NCBI RefSeq assembly: GCF_007567505.1
Contig: NZ_CP041783.1
Span: 1,798,001-1,862,000, forward strand
DNA from: Shewanella donghaensis
GTDB taxonomy: Bacteria > Pseudomonadota > Gammaproteobacteria > Enterobacterales > Shewanellaceae
Reading direction: 5' to 3'
Length of the DNA stretch: 64,000 bases
Shown one piece after another: positions 38,939-49,222 of the stretch. The translations under genes and the position numbers were made by a program. Position 1 is the first letter of the stretch. Each line of letters starts with the position of its first letter. The notes beneath the pieces are model-generated. The model saw only the letters and a program-made list of their open reading frames with translations, searched no databases and had not been told where the DNA came from.

Positions 38939-40135
38939 TTAAACAAGAGTCACTTTAGCAAACTTACGTTTGCCCACTTGGAATACTGCAGTCGTTCCAG
39001 CATTAAATAGTTGACGAGTATCGCTTAGCTTCTCACCATCCATTTTAACGGCGCCTTGCTTAACCATACGCATACCGTCAGATGTAGAACCTACCAAGCC
39101 AGCATTTTTAAGTAAGTTAGCAATCGCTATCCCTTCTGCTGCTTCTAATTCAACTTCTTCGATATCATCAGGGATAGCCCCCTTTTGAAAACGGTCAATA
39201 AAGGCTTGATGAGCTGCGTCGGCTTGTTGCTGATCATGAAAACGCGCGATAATTTCTTTAGCTAAAGCAATTTTAATATCACGTGGGTTTAAGCCATTTT
39301 CAACATCTTGCTTGAATTGCTCAATCTCAGCCAATGGACGGAATGACAACAATTCATAATAACGCCACATTAGGTCATCAGAAATTGACATGATTTTGCC
39401 AAACATTTCATTTGCAGGCTCACTCACACCAATATAGTTATGCGCTGATTTAGACATTTTCTTAACGCCATCTAAACCTTCAAGTAATGGCATCATAATA
39501 ACGGTTTGTGGCTTTTGGCCTTCCGCTTTTTGAAGTTCACGGCCCATTAGCAAGTTAAATTTTTGGTCTGTACCACCTAATTCAACATCCGCTTTTAATG
39601 CTACTGAATCGTATCCTTGCAATAAAGGGTACATAAACTCGTGAATCGCAATTGACTGGCCACCAGCATAACGCTTTTTAAAATCATCACGTTCCATCAT
39701 GCGAGCTACTGTTTGCTTTGATGCTAAACGGATCATACCAGCAGCACCTAATGGCTCTAACCAGCTTGAGTTGAATTCGATACGCGTCTTAACAGGATCA
39801 AGGATTTTGAAAACCTGCTCTTTATACGTTTCAGCATTCGCTAACACTTGCTCACGTGTTAATGGAGGACGAGTGCTGTTCTTACCGCTTGGATCACCGA
39901 CCATGCCAGTAAAGTCACCAATAAGGAAAATAACCTCGTGACCTAACTCTTGAAATGCACGCATCTTGTTCAGAATAACAGTGTGACCTAAATGAATATC
40001 TGGAGCGGTTGGATCTGCACCTAGTTTAATTCTTAAAGGACGCCCTTCTTTAAGTTTTGCTAGCAGATCTGACTCGACTAATATTTCGTCGGTACCACGT
40101 TTAATTTCTGCTAATACTTGGTCTAAATCAGCCAT
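38939..40135 (-). CDS. tyrS: Tyrosyl-tRNA synthetase
   Basis: TyrS charges tRNA-Tyr. The class I signature is [18 protein letters not shown] with HLGHT as the HIGH motif; the second signature is KKMSKSAHN; a C-terminal S4 RNA-binding domain ([30 protein letters not shown], in pieces) follows. It is the 400-residue type with the tyrosine-binding region [26 protein letters not shown] precedes the start. Divergent from the M23 peptidase gene. Confidence 0.96.
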   Translation of the reverse strand: MADLDQVLAEIKRGTDEILVESDLLAKLKEGRPLRIKLGADPTAPDIHLGHTVILNKMRAFQELGHEVIFLIGDFTGMVGDPSGKNSTRPPLTREQVLANAETYKEQVFKILDPVKTRIEFNSSWLEPLGAAGMIRLASKQTVARMMERDDFKKRYAGGQSIAIHEFMYPLLQGYDSVALKADVELGGTDQKFNLLMGRELQKAEGQKPQTVIMMPLLEGLDGVKKMSKSAHNYIGVSEPANEMFGKIMSISDDLMWRYYELLSFRPLAEIEQFKQDVENGLNPRDIKIALAKEIIARFHDQQQADAAHQAFIDRFQKGAIPDDIEEVELEAAEGIAIANLLKNAGLVGSTSDGMRMVKQGAVKMDGEKLSDTRQLFNAGTTAVFQVGKRKFAKVTLV

Positions 40136-40259
40136 TTCGGCACCTACTCCTGGAGCTTGGATAAAAAATAAGACGCCTATGTTACTTGTTAGCCACGGTA
40201 AATGAAAGTGTGTACACTAAGGGGATAATAACGAAAAAGAGAAATTGGTACCTAGGTCG

Positions 40260-41798
40260 ATGTCAAAGCTAATCACTTTATTCAAATTACTGCCCAAAGC
40301 GCACCAAATAGCACTAAGTTTATTAGTTATTTTCACGATAATAATCGTGTTATTCCCTTCTGATAGTGCGCAAACCTCAACACAGATAACATCTGGTACA
40401 GTGGATATCTCAGCACGTGTTGGTTTAGCGGCCTCATCTGATGACGAAATTGAGAAACAAAACCAAGAGAAAAGCCAAAACAAACAAACAGAATATTCAG
40501 TCCCACTTGCCTTTAGAACGCCAACTGCGCCATCAGGGCAAAATTCAGCGGCACATTCAAGCTTGCAAAATAACCGCGTAACATCTAATCAAGCCAACTC
40601 AGGGTTAACGCCTTCAAAAGACAGTAACCCAATTGCGGATTTAAATCCTTTGCTCAATGCTGATGAAGCAACCGTAATAAACGTTGAGAGTACAGTGCCT
40701 TATCGTGAAGCCGACTTACTGTCACACAAAACATTTAAAGTCGCGAAAGGGGATACTTTTGGCGGATTAGCTAATAGAGCGGGCTTAACACCTAAAGATG
40801 TTTATCAAATCACCCGTTTACCAGTATCAAAAAAGAACTTATTAAAAATCATGCCCGGCGAAGAGATTGTTGTCTCTAAAGATTCGTTAGATGAAGTGAC
40901 ACAAATCAGTTATAAAATGGATAAAGTCTCTACCCTGCTGATTTCAAAACTAAATGATAAGTTTGAAGAAAAAGTAAATGTTAAAACCATAACTTTAGAA
41001 ACTAAATTTGTAACAGCAAACATTAGTAGCAACTTTTGGAATGCGGCTGCAACAGCGGGTTTATCTGCTAATCACATTATGCAATTGGCCAACATTTTTG
41101 GTTGGGATATAGATTTCGCCTTAGATATTCGCGCAGACGATCATTTCTCATTGATGTTTGAAGAAGAATTTGTTGATGGACAATTTATCGGTACTGGGAA
41201 TATCTTAGCTGCAGAGTTCTTCAACCAAGGTGAGCGCTATACCGCAGTTAGATATACTGATGGCGAGTATTACTCCGAATCAGGTAATAGCATGCGTAAA
41301 GCATTCCTTCGCTCTCCAGTTGACTTTAAATATGTCAGTTCTAGCTTTAACCCCCGTAGATTACACCCGGTGACAGGACAAGTAAGAGCACATAGAGGCG
41401 TCGATTATGTCGCTGCTATCGGCACCCCAATTAAAGCTGCTGGTCGCGGTAAAGTTGTTGAAGCTAGCTACAACCAATATAACGGTAATTATGTTTTTAT
41501 TAAGCACAATGATACTTATACCACTAAATACCTGCATTTAAACAAACGTAAAGTGAAGCGTGGTGATACCGTTAAGCAAGGAGAAATTATCGGTACATTA
41601 GGTAAAACAGGCCGTGTTACTGGCGCACACTTACATTATGAATTTATTGTAAATGGTGTGCATAGAAACCCAAGAACCATTAAGTTACCTAAATCTCAGC
41701 CAATTGATAAAAAAGAGAAATCAAAGTTTGCTGCATTGAGTAAGCAAATTATGGCTAAAATCAAGCAAAACAAACAATTACATGTCGCCAATAATTAG
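40260..41798 (+). CDS. mepM: Murein DD-endopeptidase (M23 family, MepM/YebA-like)
   Basis: The protein has an N-terminal membrane anchor (residues 12-30 region, IALSLLVIFTIIIVLF), a long polar linker, an OapA/LysM-like region (FKVAKGDTFGGLANRAGL) and a C-terminal M23 zinc peptidase with HRGVDYVAAIGTPI and HLHYEF, the two metal-binding motifs. Such enzymes cut cross-links to allow cell-wall growth. The frame could begin at a TTG at 40245; I use the ATG at 40260. It faces tyrS and precedes anmK, which recycles cell-wall sugars. Confidence 0.88.
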   Translation: MSKLITLFKLLPKAHQIALSLLVIFTIIIVLFPSDSAQTSTQITSGTVDISARVGLAASSDDEIEKQNQEKSQNKQTEYSVPLAFRTPTAPSGQNSAAHSSLQNNRVTSNQANSGLTPSKDSNPIADLNPLLNADEATVINVESTVPYREADLLSHKTFKVAKGDTFGGLANRAGLTPKDVYQITRLPVSKKNLLKIMPGEEIVVSKDSLDEVTQISYKMDKVSTLLISKLNDKFEEKVNVKTITLETKFVTANISSNFWNAAATAGLSANHIMQLANIFGWDIDFALDIRADDHFSLMFEEEFVDGQFIGTGNILAAEFFNQGERYTAVRYTDGEYYSESGNSMRKAFLRSPVDFKYVSSSFNPRRLHPVTGQVRAHRGVDYVAAIGTPIKAAGRGKVVEASYNQYNGNYVFIKHNDTYTTKYLHLNKRKVKRGDTVKQGEIIGTLGKTGRVTGAHLHYEFIVNGVHRNPRTIKLPKSQPIDKKEKSKFAALSKQIMAKIKQNKQLHVANN

Positions 41799-41815
41799 TT
41801 GAATAAATTATATAT

Positions 41816-41848
41816 CTAGCCTAGTCATTTTTTTAAATATTAGGCTAG
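41816..41848. repeat. Inverted repeat between mepM and anmK
   Basis: CTAGCCTA and TAGGCTAG form a perfect eight-base stem with a 17-base T-rich loop. It may be a weak terminator or an operator for anmK. Confidence 0.4.
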
Positions 41849-41891
41849 TATTCCACTAGTCCACAATCAAACATACCAAAGAGTGTCCTTG

Positions 41892-43004
41892 ATGCCTCAA
41901 CCCCAATATTTTATCGGTTTAATGTCAGGCACCAGTATGGATGGTGTTGATGCGGTGCTCGTCGAATTTCAAGATAACCAAACCAAATTAATCGCTAGTC
42001 ATACGATTGAAATACCAGAGCATGTATTAAGTCAATTGCATCGCCTTTGTTCGCCTAACAGTGACGAAATCAATATTATGGGACGTATGGATAGAAGCAT
42101 GGGCTTACTCTTTGCCAAAGCGGTTAATGAGCTTTTGACCATCGCTGATATCGATAAGTCTGCCGTTATAGCGATAGGCAGTCATGGGCAAACTATTCGC
42201 CATATGCCCAACCTTGAACATGGGTTCACACTACAAATTGGTGATCCTGAAACCATTGCGGTTGAAACGGGTATTAACGTCATTGCTGATTTTAGAAGAA
42301 AAGATATTGCCCTTGGTGGCCAAGGTGCGCCTTTAGTTCCAGCCTTTCATCAAGCTAGCTTCGCAAAAGAAAATACACCAAGAGTCATTCTTAACATTGG
42401 CGGTATTGCTAATATTACTTACCTTCCAGGAGAATCCAATCAAGTAGTGGGTTTTGATACTGGTCCAGGCAATACCCTTATGGATGCGTTTATTCTGCAA
42501 GAACAACAATTAAGTTTTGATGAGTCAGGTCAATGGGCTGCATCTGGTAAAACAAATCCAGAGTTTTTGGCTCACCTGTTAACACACCCTTATTTTGCCA
42601 TGGGTTATCCTAAAAGCACTGGCAGAGAGTTATTTAATCAGGCTTGGTTAGAACAACAACTGGCTAATTATTCTCATCTATCTCTTGAAGATATTCAATC
42701 AACGCTACTGGATTTAACTTGCCATAGTATTGCCAATGACATTAATAAATTGACTCAATCTGGCGATGCTTTTGTTTGTGGCGGAGGTGCATTAAATACA
42801 GAATTAATGCGCAGATTAGCGCTATTAATGCCAAATTTAACACTCTCGACCACATCTGCCATAGGAATCGATCCTAAATGGGTTGAAGGTATCGCCTTCG
42901 CCTGGCTTGCAATGAGGCATCATTTAGGACTAACAGCTAACTTACCTGTTGTTACTGGAGCAAGTCGTGCTGCCATACTGGGAAGTTTTTATAGCGCGGC
43001 ATAA
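41892..43004 (+). CDS. anmK: Anhydro-N-acetylmuramic acid kinase
   Basis: AnmK phosphorylates and opens 1,6-anhydroMurNAc from peptidoglycan turnover. The N-terminal [21 protein letters not shown] and [15 protein letters not shown] motifs are conserved, as is [17 protein letters not shown] three codons upstream is possible; the ATG at 41892 has AAGAG eight bases before it and gives 370 residues, like E. coli (369). Confidence 0.94.
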   Translation: MPQPQYFIGLMSGTSMDGVDAVLVEFQDNQTKLIASHTIEIPEHVLSQLHRLCSPNSDEINIMGRMDRSMGLLFAKAVNELLTIADIDKSAVIAIGSHGQTIRHMPNLEHGFTLQIGDPETIAVETGINVIADFRRKDIALGGQGAPLVPAFHQASFAKENTPRVILNIGGIANITYLPGESNQVVGFDTGPGNTLMDAFILQEQQLSFDESGQWAASGKTNPEFLAHLLTHPYFAMGYPKSTGRELFNQAWLEQQLANYSHLSLEDIQSTLLDLTCHSIANDINKLTQSGDAFVCGGGALNTELMRRLALLMPNLTLSTTSAIGIDPKWVEGIAFAWLAMRHHLGLTANLPVVTGASRAAILGSFYSAA

Positions 43005-43221
43005 AATCCGCAGTCAGCAATGCCGTAAACCGTCAGCTTACTGAACAAGTGATTCGCCCTTGCGCTAGTCACTTACTTGCTCTGCATATTTCCTTTAAAT
43101 ACCCACGCCTCTGAAATTTTCATATAAACAGCATTGTATTAAATAGCATTTACTGCTTAACTCATTGGAGTCATTAATTATTATTCATGAAGAAGTATTC
43201 AATTTTAATAAGGAAAGTTAA

Positions 43222-43923
43222 ATGAGTATTCAGCAAAAGATGTTGGCAGAGTTTTTAGGCACATTGTGGTTAGTGTTAGGTGGTTGTGGTAGTGCGGTGA
43301 TAGCGGCGGCATTTCCTGATGTCGGTATTGGCCTATTGGGTGTCGCTTTGGCATTCGGTTTAACTGTCCTGACTATGGCTTTTGCCATCGGTCATATTTC
43401 AGGTTGTCATCTAAACCCTGCGGTATCTTTTGGTCTTTGGGCTGGAGGAAGATTCCCAGCGTCACAGTTAGCCCCTTACATTGTTGCTCAGGTTGCTGGT
43501 GGTATAGCTGGTGCGGGCATTTTATTCCTTATCGCCAGTGGACAAGATGGCTTTAGTTTAGCAGGTGGATTTGCATCAAATGGTTTTGGTGAGCACTCTC
43601 CTGGTGGTTACAGCATGATGTCGGTACTGATCTGTGAAGTGGTCATGACCCTATTCTTCTTATTAATCATTCTAGGCGCCACTGACTCACGTGCACCAGC
43701 AGGTTTTGCACCTATTGCGATTGGTTTTGGTTTGACCTTAATCCATTTAATCAGTATCCCTGTTTCAAATACATCCGTGAACCCTGCTCGTAGTACTGGG
43801 CCGGCATTATTTGTTGGTGATTGGGCGGTATCACAATTGTGGTTATTCTGGGTAGCCCCGATTGTTGGCGCTATATTGGCTGGTATGATTTATCGCTTTT
43901 TTGAAAAACCTGCGGAAAACTAA
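43222..43923 (+). CDS. aqpZ: Aquaporin Z
   Basis: AqpZ is the inner-membrane water channel. The two NPA boxes are HLNPAVSFG and [11 protein letters not shown]; the selectivity-filter context [25 protein letters not shown] matches water-specific AqpZ rather than GlpF. Six membrane segments and 233 residues fit. GGAAAG precedes the start. A strong terminator follows. Confidence 0.95.
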   Translation: MSIQQKMLAEFLGTLWLVLGGCGSAVIAAAFPDVGIGLLGVALAFGLTVLTMAFAIGHISGCHLNPAVSFGLWAGGRFPASQLAPYIVAQVAGGIAGAGILFLIASGQDGFSLAGGFASNGFGEHSPGGYSMMSVLICEVVMTLFFLLIILGATDSRAPAGFAPIAIGFGLTLIHLISIPVSNTSVNPARSTGPALFVGDWAVSQLWLFWVAPIVGAILAGMIYRFFEKPAEN

Positions 43924-44022
43924 ATAACTAACGACAAATCTTCGAGTCTTTAGAATTAGTCATCGAATAAACAACTGGCTAACATGGGTGAAACACAGAC
44001 TTTAAATAAAACGATTTATAAT

Positions 44023-44053
44023 AAAAGAGCACCTTGGGTGCTCTTTTCTTTTT
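44023..44053 (+). terminator. Terminator after aqpZ
   Basis: An 11-base perfect stem (AAAAGAGCACC with GGTGCTCTTTT) closes a three-base loop and is followed by a T-rich tract. Confidence 0.85.
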
Positions 44054-44172
44054 GATTCTAAAAGTCGATGTTATCATGAGCCACCGACGGTATTAGAATT
44101 GAAGTTATTACTTCAAACAGCTTTCTATTTAGCCTATATCGCAACCCATTAAATTTTCAATGAGAAACCATC

Positions 44173-44559
44173 ATGAGTAACAAACCAAAATCTATTGCTG
44201 ACCAATTAAATATGACACCAGAAGCCCGTTACGATTACCTTGTTGAACAAGTTAAACAAGAACAGCAAATCTGGAGCCTTCAGGATCAAGATGGTTGCGT
44301 TATGCTAACGACTGAAGACGAAGATTGTATTCCAATGTGGCCATCAGAAGATGCTGCAAAATTATGGGCTATCGATGAGTGGAGCGATTGCGAACCTTTA
44401 TCAATCCCACTGAATGAATTCCAAGAGCGTTGGGTTAGCGGCATGGAAGAAGATGATTTATTTATTGCTGTCTTCCCAGTTCAAGATGACTTAGGTGTCG
44501 TGATTCCACCATATGAAGTCAATGCACGTTTGACCCCAAAAAATACTTCTAAGCATTAG
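44173..44559 (+). CDS. DUF2750 family protein
   Basis: The 128-residue soluble, acidic protein (SLQDQDGCVMLTTEDEDCIPMWPS, WLSE-like IDEWSDCEPLSIPLNEFQERW) matches the DUF2750 family, whose function is unknown. GAGA lies upstream of the ATG. A small membrane protein starts five bases after its stop, suggesting an operon. Confidence 0.7.
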   Translation: MSNKPKSIADQLNMTPEARYDYLVEQVKQEQQIWSLQDQDGCVMLTTEDEDCIPMWPSEDAAKLWAIDEWSDCEPLSIPLNEFQERWVSGMEEDDLFIAVFPVQDDLGVVIPPYEVNARLTPKNTSKH

Positions 44560-44564
44560 AAAAT

Positions 44565-45026
44565 ATGACAGATAAAAATATAACAACTGAGTTAACAGCA
44601 GTGGAATCAACAGAAGAGCAGCAGGTAAAGCCCACTCTACCAAAACGATTAATTGCATTATTGATCGTTTATGTTGTTTCATCTGTCAGTGGACTCATGG
44701 CTGAGCAAGGCGTATTACTTTGTGTACTCACCTTAATGATGGTGTTAGGTATTACGGGGCGTCAAAAGGCGGCTTTATATATGCTAAGAGGCTACGCTAT
44801 TTTGCAATTAGCTTTATATAGCATGCTACCTGTCATTATGTATGATCCAGAAAACCTTGTAGCAGGACCAACGACGGTCAACTTGGGGTTTGTGCAAATG
44901 GTGTTAGCTGATTGGGTTATATTTACAGTGTTGATTATTCTAGCGCTGATCCAGGTATGGATTAGCTTTAACAAAAAAGTATTCAAGTGGTTTAAACCAC
45001 GAATGAACTTTAATATTATTAGTTAA
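44565..45026 (+). CDS. Hypothetical membrane protein (four predicted segments)
   Basis: I do not recognise this family. After a polar N-terminal tail of about 27 residues there are four hydrophobic segments (near 28-46, 48-66, 74-92, 112-134) and a basic C terminus. It starts five bases after the DUF2750 gene and ends before a strong terminator, so the two are probably cotranscribed. Confidence 0.6.
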   Translation: MTDKNITTELTAVESTEEQQVKPTLPKRLIALLIVYVVSSVSGLMAEQGVLLCVLTLMMVLGITGRQKAALYMLRGYAILQLALYSMLPVIMYDPENLVAGPTTVNLGFVQMVLADWVIFTVLIILALIQVWISFNKKVFKWFKPRMNFNIIS

Positions 45027-45048
45027 ATTGCTAAGAGTTTTAGATACA

Positions 45049-45074
45049 AAAAAGCCGTCGCAAGACGGCTTTTT
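45049..45074. terminator. Bidirectional terminator upstream of the erpA stop
   Basis: An 11-base stem (AAAAAGCCGTC with GACGGCTTTTT) closes a four-base loop between two convergent genes. Confidence 0.9.
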
Positions 45075-45093
45075 ATTTGGTTCAGTTTAAGCA

Positions 45094-45444
45094 TTACACT
45101 GAGAAGCTTGCACCACAACCACAGGTGGTCGTTGCGTTTGGGTTTTTCACGAAGAAACGTGACCCTTCTAAACCTGATGTATAGTCAACTTCACCGCCAA
45201 CTAAATATTGAAGGCTCATAGGGTCGACAACAAGGAGTACACCTTGCTTTTCAATAGTGAAATCACCTTCGTTAACTTTTTCATCGAAAGTAAAACCATA
45301 TTGGAAACCTGAACAACCACCTCCAGTTACGTAAACTCGAAGTTTTAACTCAGGGTTCTCTTCTTCTTCCAAGAGCCCTTTAACTTTGGTTGCCGCAGCA
45401 TCAGTAAATTGAATAGGCATTGCTGCATCTGTTTGTTCAGTCAT
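45094..45444 (-). CDS. erpA: Iron-sulfur cluster insertion protein ErpA
   Basis: ErpA is an A-type carrier that delivers iron-sulfur clusters to targets such as IspG and IspH. The three ligand cysteines are in [10 protein letters not shown] and the C-terminal [34 protein letters not shown] is typical. The 116-residue length matches E. coli (114). A DUF6776 gene lies upstream on the same strand with 80 bases between. Confidence 0.95.
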   Translation of the reverse strand: MTEQTDAAMPIQFTDAAATKVKGLLEEEENPELKLRVYVTGGGCSGFQYGFTFDEKVNEGDFTIEKQGVLLVVDPMSLQYLVGGEVDYTSGLEGSRFFVKNPNATTTCGCGASFSV

Positions 45445-45523
45445 TACTACCTCTAACTTCAGTTTCTGATCGGGATTATCTATTACCTGACTAATTTGTT
45501 CAAGTATTACCCTTAGTTCTTTT

Positions 45524-46237
45524 TTAGCTTTCTAGTAACTCAGCGATATCGAACGTTTGTTCAATAAGTCCACCTTTTACGCCACGTGATGCAGTGACTT
45601 GCACAGCGGCCTTCACTCGCTGTAAAGCAAACCCCTCAGGTAAGCTAATCTCAGTATCAAATACTTGAAAATATCGAAAACTAAAATTGAATTTTTCTAT
45701 GTCTAAATCATTCAAAGAAATTTCTACTTGTTGCTCATTTTGTAAACCCACCAACACAATATCAGCAATGCCTTTGACGCTACTTTTACGTTTTTGCAGT
45801 TGGGTTAAAATCAATCGTAGTTGGTAACTATTCGCGGTTATTCCAGGAGTAAGTTCAACACCGTGAATTGCGACCCCTGCGACTTCCTTTTCTGGAGAAA
45901 CTAAGCTGCGATAAAAAGCTAACTCTTGCTCAATACTCTTTTGTTCCAGCAATTGTTTTTTGAACATTTGCTGCATATTGGAATTGGCTTCTTTTGAAAT
46001 ATCCAATGCGATTTCTAACCTTGAAACGACATGAGATTGTTTCTTTAAATCTGTTTTTAAAATCTGTATTTCTTCAGCTTCTTTTACTGGTTCGATCACT
46101 TCAGAAATTAAAAAGTTTTGACTTAACACCCCTATTGTAAAACTAATTATAATAAGTCCAAATAAATACAGCCCTGAAGTGCGCTTTTTACGCTCTAAAA
46201 CCTTTAAGCGATCCAGTAACCGATGGTAATTTAACAT
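45524..46237 (-). CDS. DUF6776-type membrane-anchored coiled-coil protein
   Basis: The protein starts [19 protein letters not shown], has one membrane segment (about residues 24-44), then a coiled-coil stretch of about 70 residues, then a beta-rich C-terminal domain ([31 protein letters not shown]). This layout fits the DUF6776 family; function unknown. A longer frame starts at 46300, but the first 21 residues are Cys-rich and unlike homologues, and AAGG lies upstream of the ATG at 46237. Divergent from the CLC gene. Confidence 0.65.
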   Translation of the reverse strand: MLNYHRLLDRLKVLERKKRTSGLYLFGLIIISFTIGVLSQNFLISEVIEPVKEAEEIQILKTDLKKQSHVVSRLEIALDISKEANSNMQQMFKKQLLEQKSIEQELAFYRSLVSPEKEVAGVAIHGVELTPGITANSYQLRLILTQLQKRKSSVKGIADIVLVGLQNEQQVEISLNDLDIEKFNFSFRYFQVFDTEISLPEGFALQRVKAAVQVTASRGVKGGLIEQTFDIAELLES

Positions 46238-46304
46238 TAGGTAACAAGCCTTTAATAAAATACAATGACAACAATATGCCCACAAACGGAAGTTAGGCAA
46301 TACT

Positions 46305-48029
46305 GTGCAAATAAAGTTTAGCAGAGCCGCTATTATTCACGCCAAAGCAGCAACACGCAAATACCTTCGTGATGAATTGAGAGATAAACTTTCTCAAGCG
46401 AATATAAGCGTGCAACTTTGTGCGTTAGCGCTGTTATTTGCCCTTATAGCATCAGGGGTCATCATCTTATTCCGATTAGCGCTTAATTGGGCACAACTTT
46501 ACACAATACCTGAAGCGACTGAATTTAGTCATATAGTAAGCGACTGGCGAACGTACCTGCCAATAATAGGTGCTTTATTGATTTGGCTTGTTGCAGGCAT
46601 TGGCTCTAAGCGTTACCGCAGAATGGGCATCGCTTATGTATTACATCGTTTCAAATTACATTACGGTAAAGTGCCGCTTCAGTCAGCCGCAGGACAATTT
46701 TTTCAAGCGCTCATCGCTTTAGTCGCTAATTTCTCAGTAGGTAAAGAAGGCCCAGCGATTCATTTGGGCGCAGTAAGTGCCAGTTTCTTAGCCGAAAAAT
46801 TTAAACTCCCCGACAACAGCGTACGCATTATGTGTGCCAGTGGTATTGCAGCTGGAATAGCTGCAATTTTTAATGCACCTTTAGCGGCGGTATTATTTGT
46901 ATTTGAGGTCATTGTCAGAGAATACAAAATTCATTACTTCTTCCCCATTATGCTTTCAGCCATTTGCGGCGCGGTGTCAAGCCAACTGGTGTTTGGTAAT
47001 ATTCATGAGTACGACTTAATTAGCGTCACTCGGATCCCACTTGACCATTACCCTATTTTGGCCATCGGCGGCGTGGTATTAGGTTGCGCGGCAGCGGGCT
47101 TTAACCACTTGTTACTCAAAATGACCGCAATTGGGCAACATTGGCCATTAATTTACAGATTAATGATTGCAGGAACTGTCACCACGTTAGTTGGGCTAGT
47201 TTTACCCCAAGCATTGGGTTCTGGCGATTTAGCTATTTTAACTGCGGTAAGTGAAAATCCCAGCCTATGGTTTTTAATCGCTTTATTGATAGGCAAGGTC
47301 ATAGCAACCGTTGCCGCAATTAGTTTCGGTGTCCCAGGAGGATTAATTGGCCCGTTATATGGCATTGGCGCTTTAATCGGCGCTATATTGGCATTAGTCA
47401 GCGCCATGTTTTTCCCATCGATTGCACCTTATGTCGGTCTTTACACCGTCATAGGAATGACAGCAATGATGGGCGTGTGTTTAAGTGCGCCGCTCGCCGC
47501 GTTGGTGGCATTATTAGAACTCACCAATGATGCTTCAATTATTTTGCCTGCAATGTTCGTTACCATTCCTGCTTTCTTGATCGCTTACCAAGGTTTTAAT
47601 ACCAGCTCAGTGTTTCTTAAACAACTTGAAATTATGGGATTGGGTTATAAGATCCCTCCTGTAAATCTTGGCTTACAAAAGAAAGGCGTTCGTGCATTAA
47701 TGGATAAACGTTTTGTGGTGGTTAATGATGACAATGAACTCTTATTGGAAGTCATGAAACGCGCCGAAGGACGACCTGTCATGGTACGTAATGCCGAGTC
47801 TCAAATTGAAATGCTCAGTCTTGAAATGCAGTCATTTGAAGATAACACCACTCTTTCTCGCCATTTAATGCAAGGGGTTCCCGATACGGCGACCTTAAGT
47901 GAAGTTTACGAGATATTATCCATTAAGCGCAGTGGTGAAGTTTATATTTATCGTAATAATATCAACAATATTGTTGGTGTGATCAGTTGGTCTAATTTAT
48001 GGCAAGAGCTGCGTTCTGGACAAGTTTAA
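46305..48029 (+). CDS. CLC-family chloride channel/transporter with C-terminal CBS pair
   Basis: About ten membrane segments are followed by a CBS pair (from about residue 455). The gating glutamate is E148 in VGKEGPAIHLG, and the second-half anion motif SFGVPGGLIGP is present. By eye, the GSGIP serine position is M107 and the position of the E. coli ClcA proton glutamate (E203) is V202, so this may not be a classic Cl-/H+ exchanger. I therefore give no ClcA symbol. Start is GTG, with AGG eight bases before. Confidence 0.85.
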   Translation: MQIKFSRAAIIHAKAATRKYLRDELRDKLSQANISVQLCALALLFALIASGVIILFRLALNWAQLYTIPEATEFSHIVSDWRTYLPIIGALLIWLVAGIGSKRYRRMGIAYVLHRFKLHYGKVPLQSAAGQFFQALIALVANFSVGKEGPAIHLGAVSASFLAEKFKLPDNSVRIMCASGIAAGIAAIFNAPLAAVLFVFEVIVREYKIHYFFPIMLSAICGAVSSQLVFGNIHEYDLISVTRIPLDHYPILAIGGVVLGCAAAGFNHLLLKMTAIGQHWPLIYRLMIAGTVTTLVGLVLPQALGSGDLAILTAVSENPSLWFLIALLIGKVIATVAAISFGVPGGLIGPLYGIGALIGAILALVSAMFFPSIAPYVGLYTVIGMTAMMGVCLSAPLAALVALLELTNDASIILPAMFVTIPAFLIAYQGFNTSSVFLKQLEIMGLGYKIPPVNLGLQKKGVRALMDKRFVVVNDDNELLLEVMKRAEGRPVMVRNAESQIEMLSLEMQSFEDNTTLSRHLMQGVPDTATLSEVYEILSIKRSGEVYIYRNNINNIVGVISWSNLWQELRSGQV

Positions 48030-48130
48030 TTAGCGCCAGTTAGAAAATACGATAAATAATCATTAGCATGATTTAATATTGCGCCACTCTCTGTTAAAAT
48101 CTCTTCTCAGCCACCCTACTCAAATACAGG

Positions 48131-48148
48131 GTAAATAGTTCTATTTAC
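48131..48148 (+). other. Small hairpin in the pyrB leader
   Basis: GTAAATAG and CTATTTAC abut with a two-base separation, 28 bases before the pyrB start. No leader peptide or T-tract typical of pyrBI attenuation is visible. Confidence 0.35.
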
Positions 48149-48175
48149 TCTCCTAATAATTGGAAATTCAGGCTG

Positions 48176-49195
48176 ATGACACAGTTTACAGGTTCTCACA
48201 TCCTTTCAGTTAACCAACTGGATATTGATGCTATCAACACTATTTTTAATGTTGCCGATAAAATGACCCCTTATGCACTTCGTGAAAAGCGAACAAAAGT
48301 GCTTGAAGGTGCGATTTTAGGTAATTTGTTTTTCGAGCCTAGTACACGTACCCGAGTCAGCTTCGGTTGTGCGTTTAACCTTTTAGGCGGCAACGTAAGA
48401 GAAACCACAGGAATGGCATCTTCGTCATTATCTAAAGGTGAATCTCTATACGATACCGCTCGTGTACTCTCGACATATTCAGATGTAATCGCCATGCGTC
48501 ACCCTGAAAAGTTTTCAGTTAAGGAATTTGCTGAAGGCAGTCGTGTGCCAGTGATTAATGGCGGTGATGGTTCAAATGAACACCCGACTCAAGCTTTATT
48601 GGATTTATTTACCATTCAAAAAGAGCTTAGTCATCATGGCCAAGATATTAGCGGCATGCATATTGCGATGGTGGGCGACTTAAAACATGGTCGTACTGTC
48701 CACTCTTTATCTCGCTTGTTATGCATGTATAAAGATGTGAAGTTCACATTAATTTCACCAGCTGAGCTATCAATGCCTGACTATGTGATCAATGACATTG
48801 AAAATGCTGGTCATAAGATCACAATTACAGACCAGCTCGAAGGCAATTTACATCAAGCTGATATACTCTATTTGACTCGAATTCAGGAAGAGCGATTCCC
48901 TTCTCAAGATGAAGCGGATAAATATCGCGGTAAATTTCGCTTAAATCACAGTATTTACACAAAGCACTGTAAATCTAACACTGTGATTATGCATCCATTA
49001 CCTAGAGACTCTCGCGCTCAAGCTAATGAATTAGACAATGATTTAAATAGCCATCCAAGTCTGGCAGTTTTCAGACAAGCAGATAATGGCTTACTTATAA
49101 GAATGGCGCTTTTTGCTCTAACACTTGGTGTTGAAGATCAACTACAACAGCATGAGTGCCCAGTTAATTGGTATTCACGTAAAGCCGATAGATAA
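48176..49195 (+). CDS. pyrB: Aspartate carbamoyltransferase catalytic subunit
   Basis: PyrB makes N-carbamoyl-aspartate, the first committed step of pyrimidine synthesis. The carbamoyl-phosphate site is FEPSTRTRVSFG, the HPTQALLDLFTI motif follows, and VIMHPLPRD closes the active site. The 339 residues exceed E. coli PyrB (311). No pyrI regulatory-subunit gene follows; hemL does, so allosteric control like that of E. coli is not evident here. Confidence 0.95.
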   Translation: MTQFTGSHILSVNQLDIDAINTIFNVADKMTPYALREKRTKVLEGAILGNLFFEPSTRTRVSFGCAFNLLGGNVRETTGMASSSLSKGESLYDTARVLSTYSDVIAMRHPEKFSVKEFAEGSRVPVINGGDGSNEHPTQALLDLFTIQKELSHHGQDISGMHIAMVGDLKHGRTVHSLSRLLCMYKDVKFTLISPAELSMPDYVINDIENAGHKITITDQLEGNLHQADILYLTRIQEERFPSQDEADKYRGKFRLNHSIYTKHCKSNTVIMHPLPRDSRAQANELDNDLNSHPSLAVFRQADNGLLIRMALFALTLGVEDQLQQHECPVNWYSRKADR

Positions 49196-49222
49196 TTGGC
49201 TAACGATTTAAAAGGATGATAC

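Noticed and set aside
48030..48175. Attenuator in the pyrB leader
   Set aside because: Only a small AT-rich hairpin is present; no leader peptide and no T-tract terminator.
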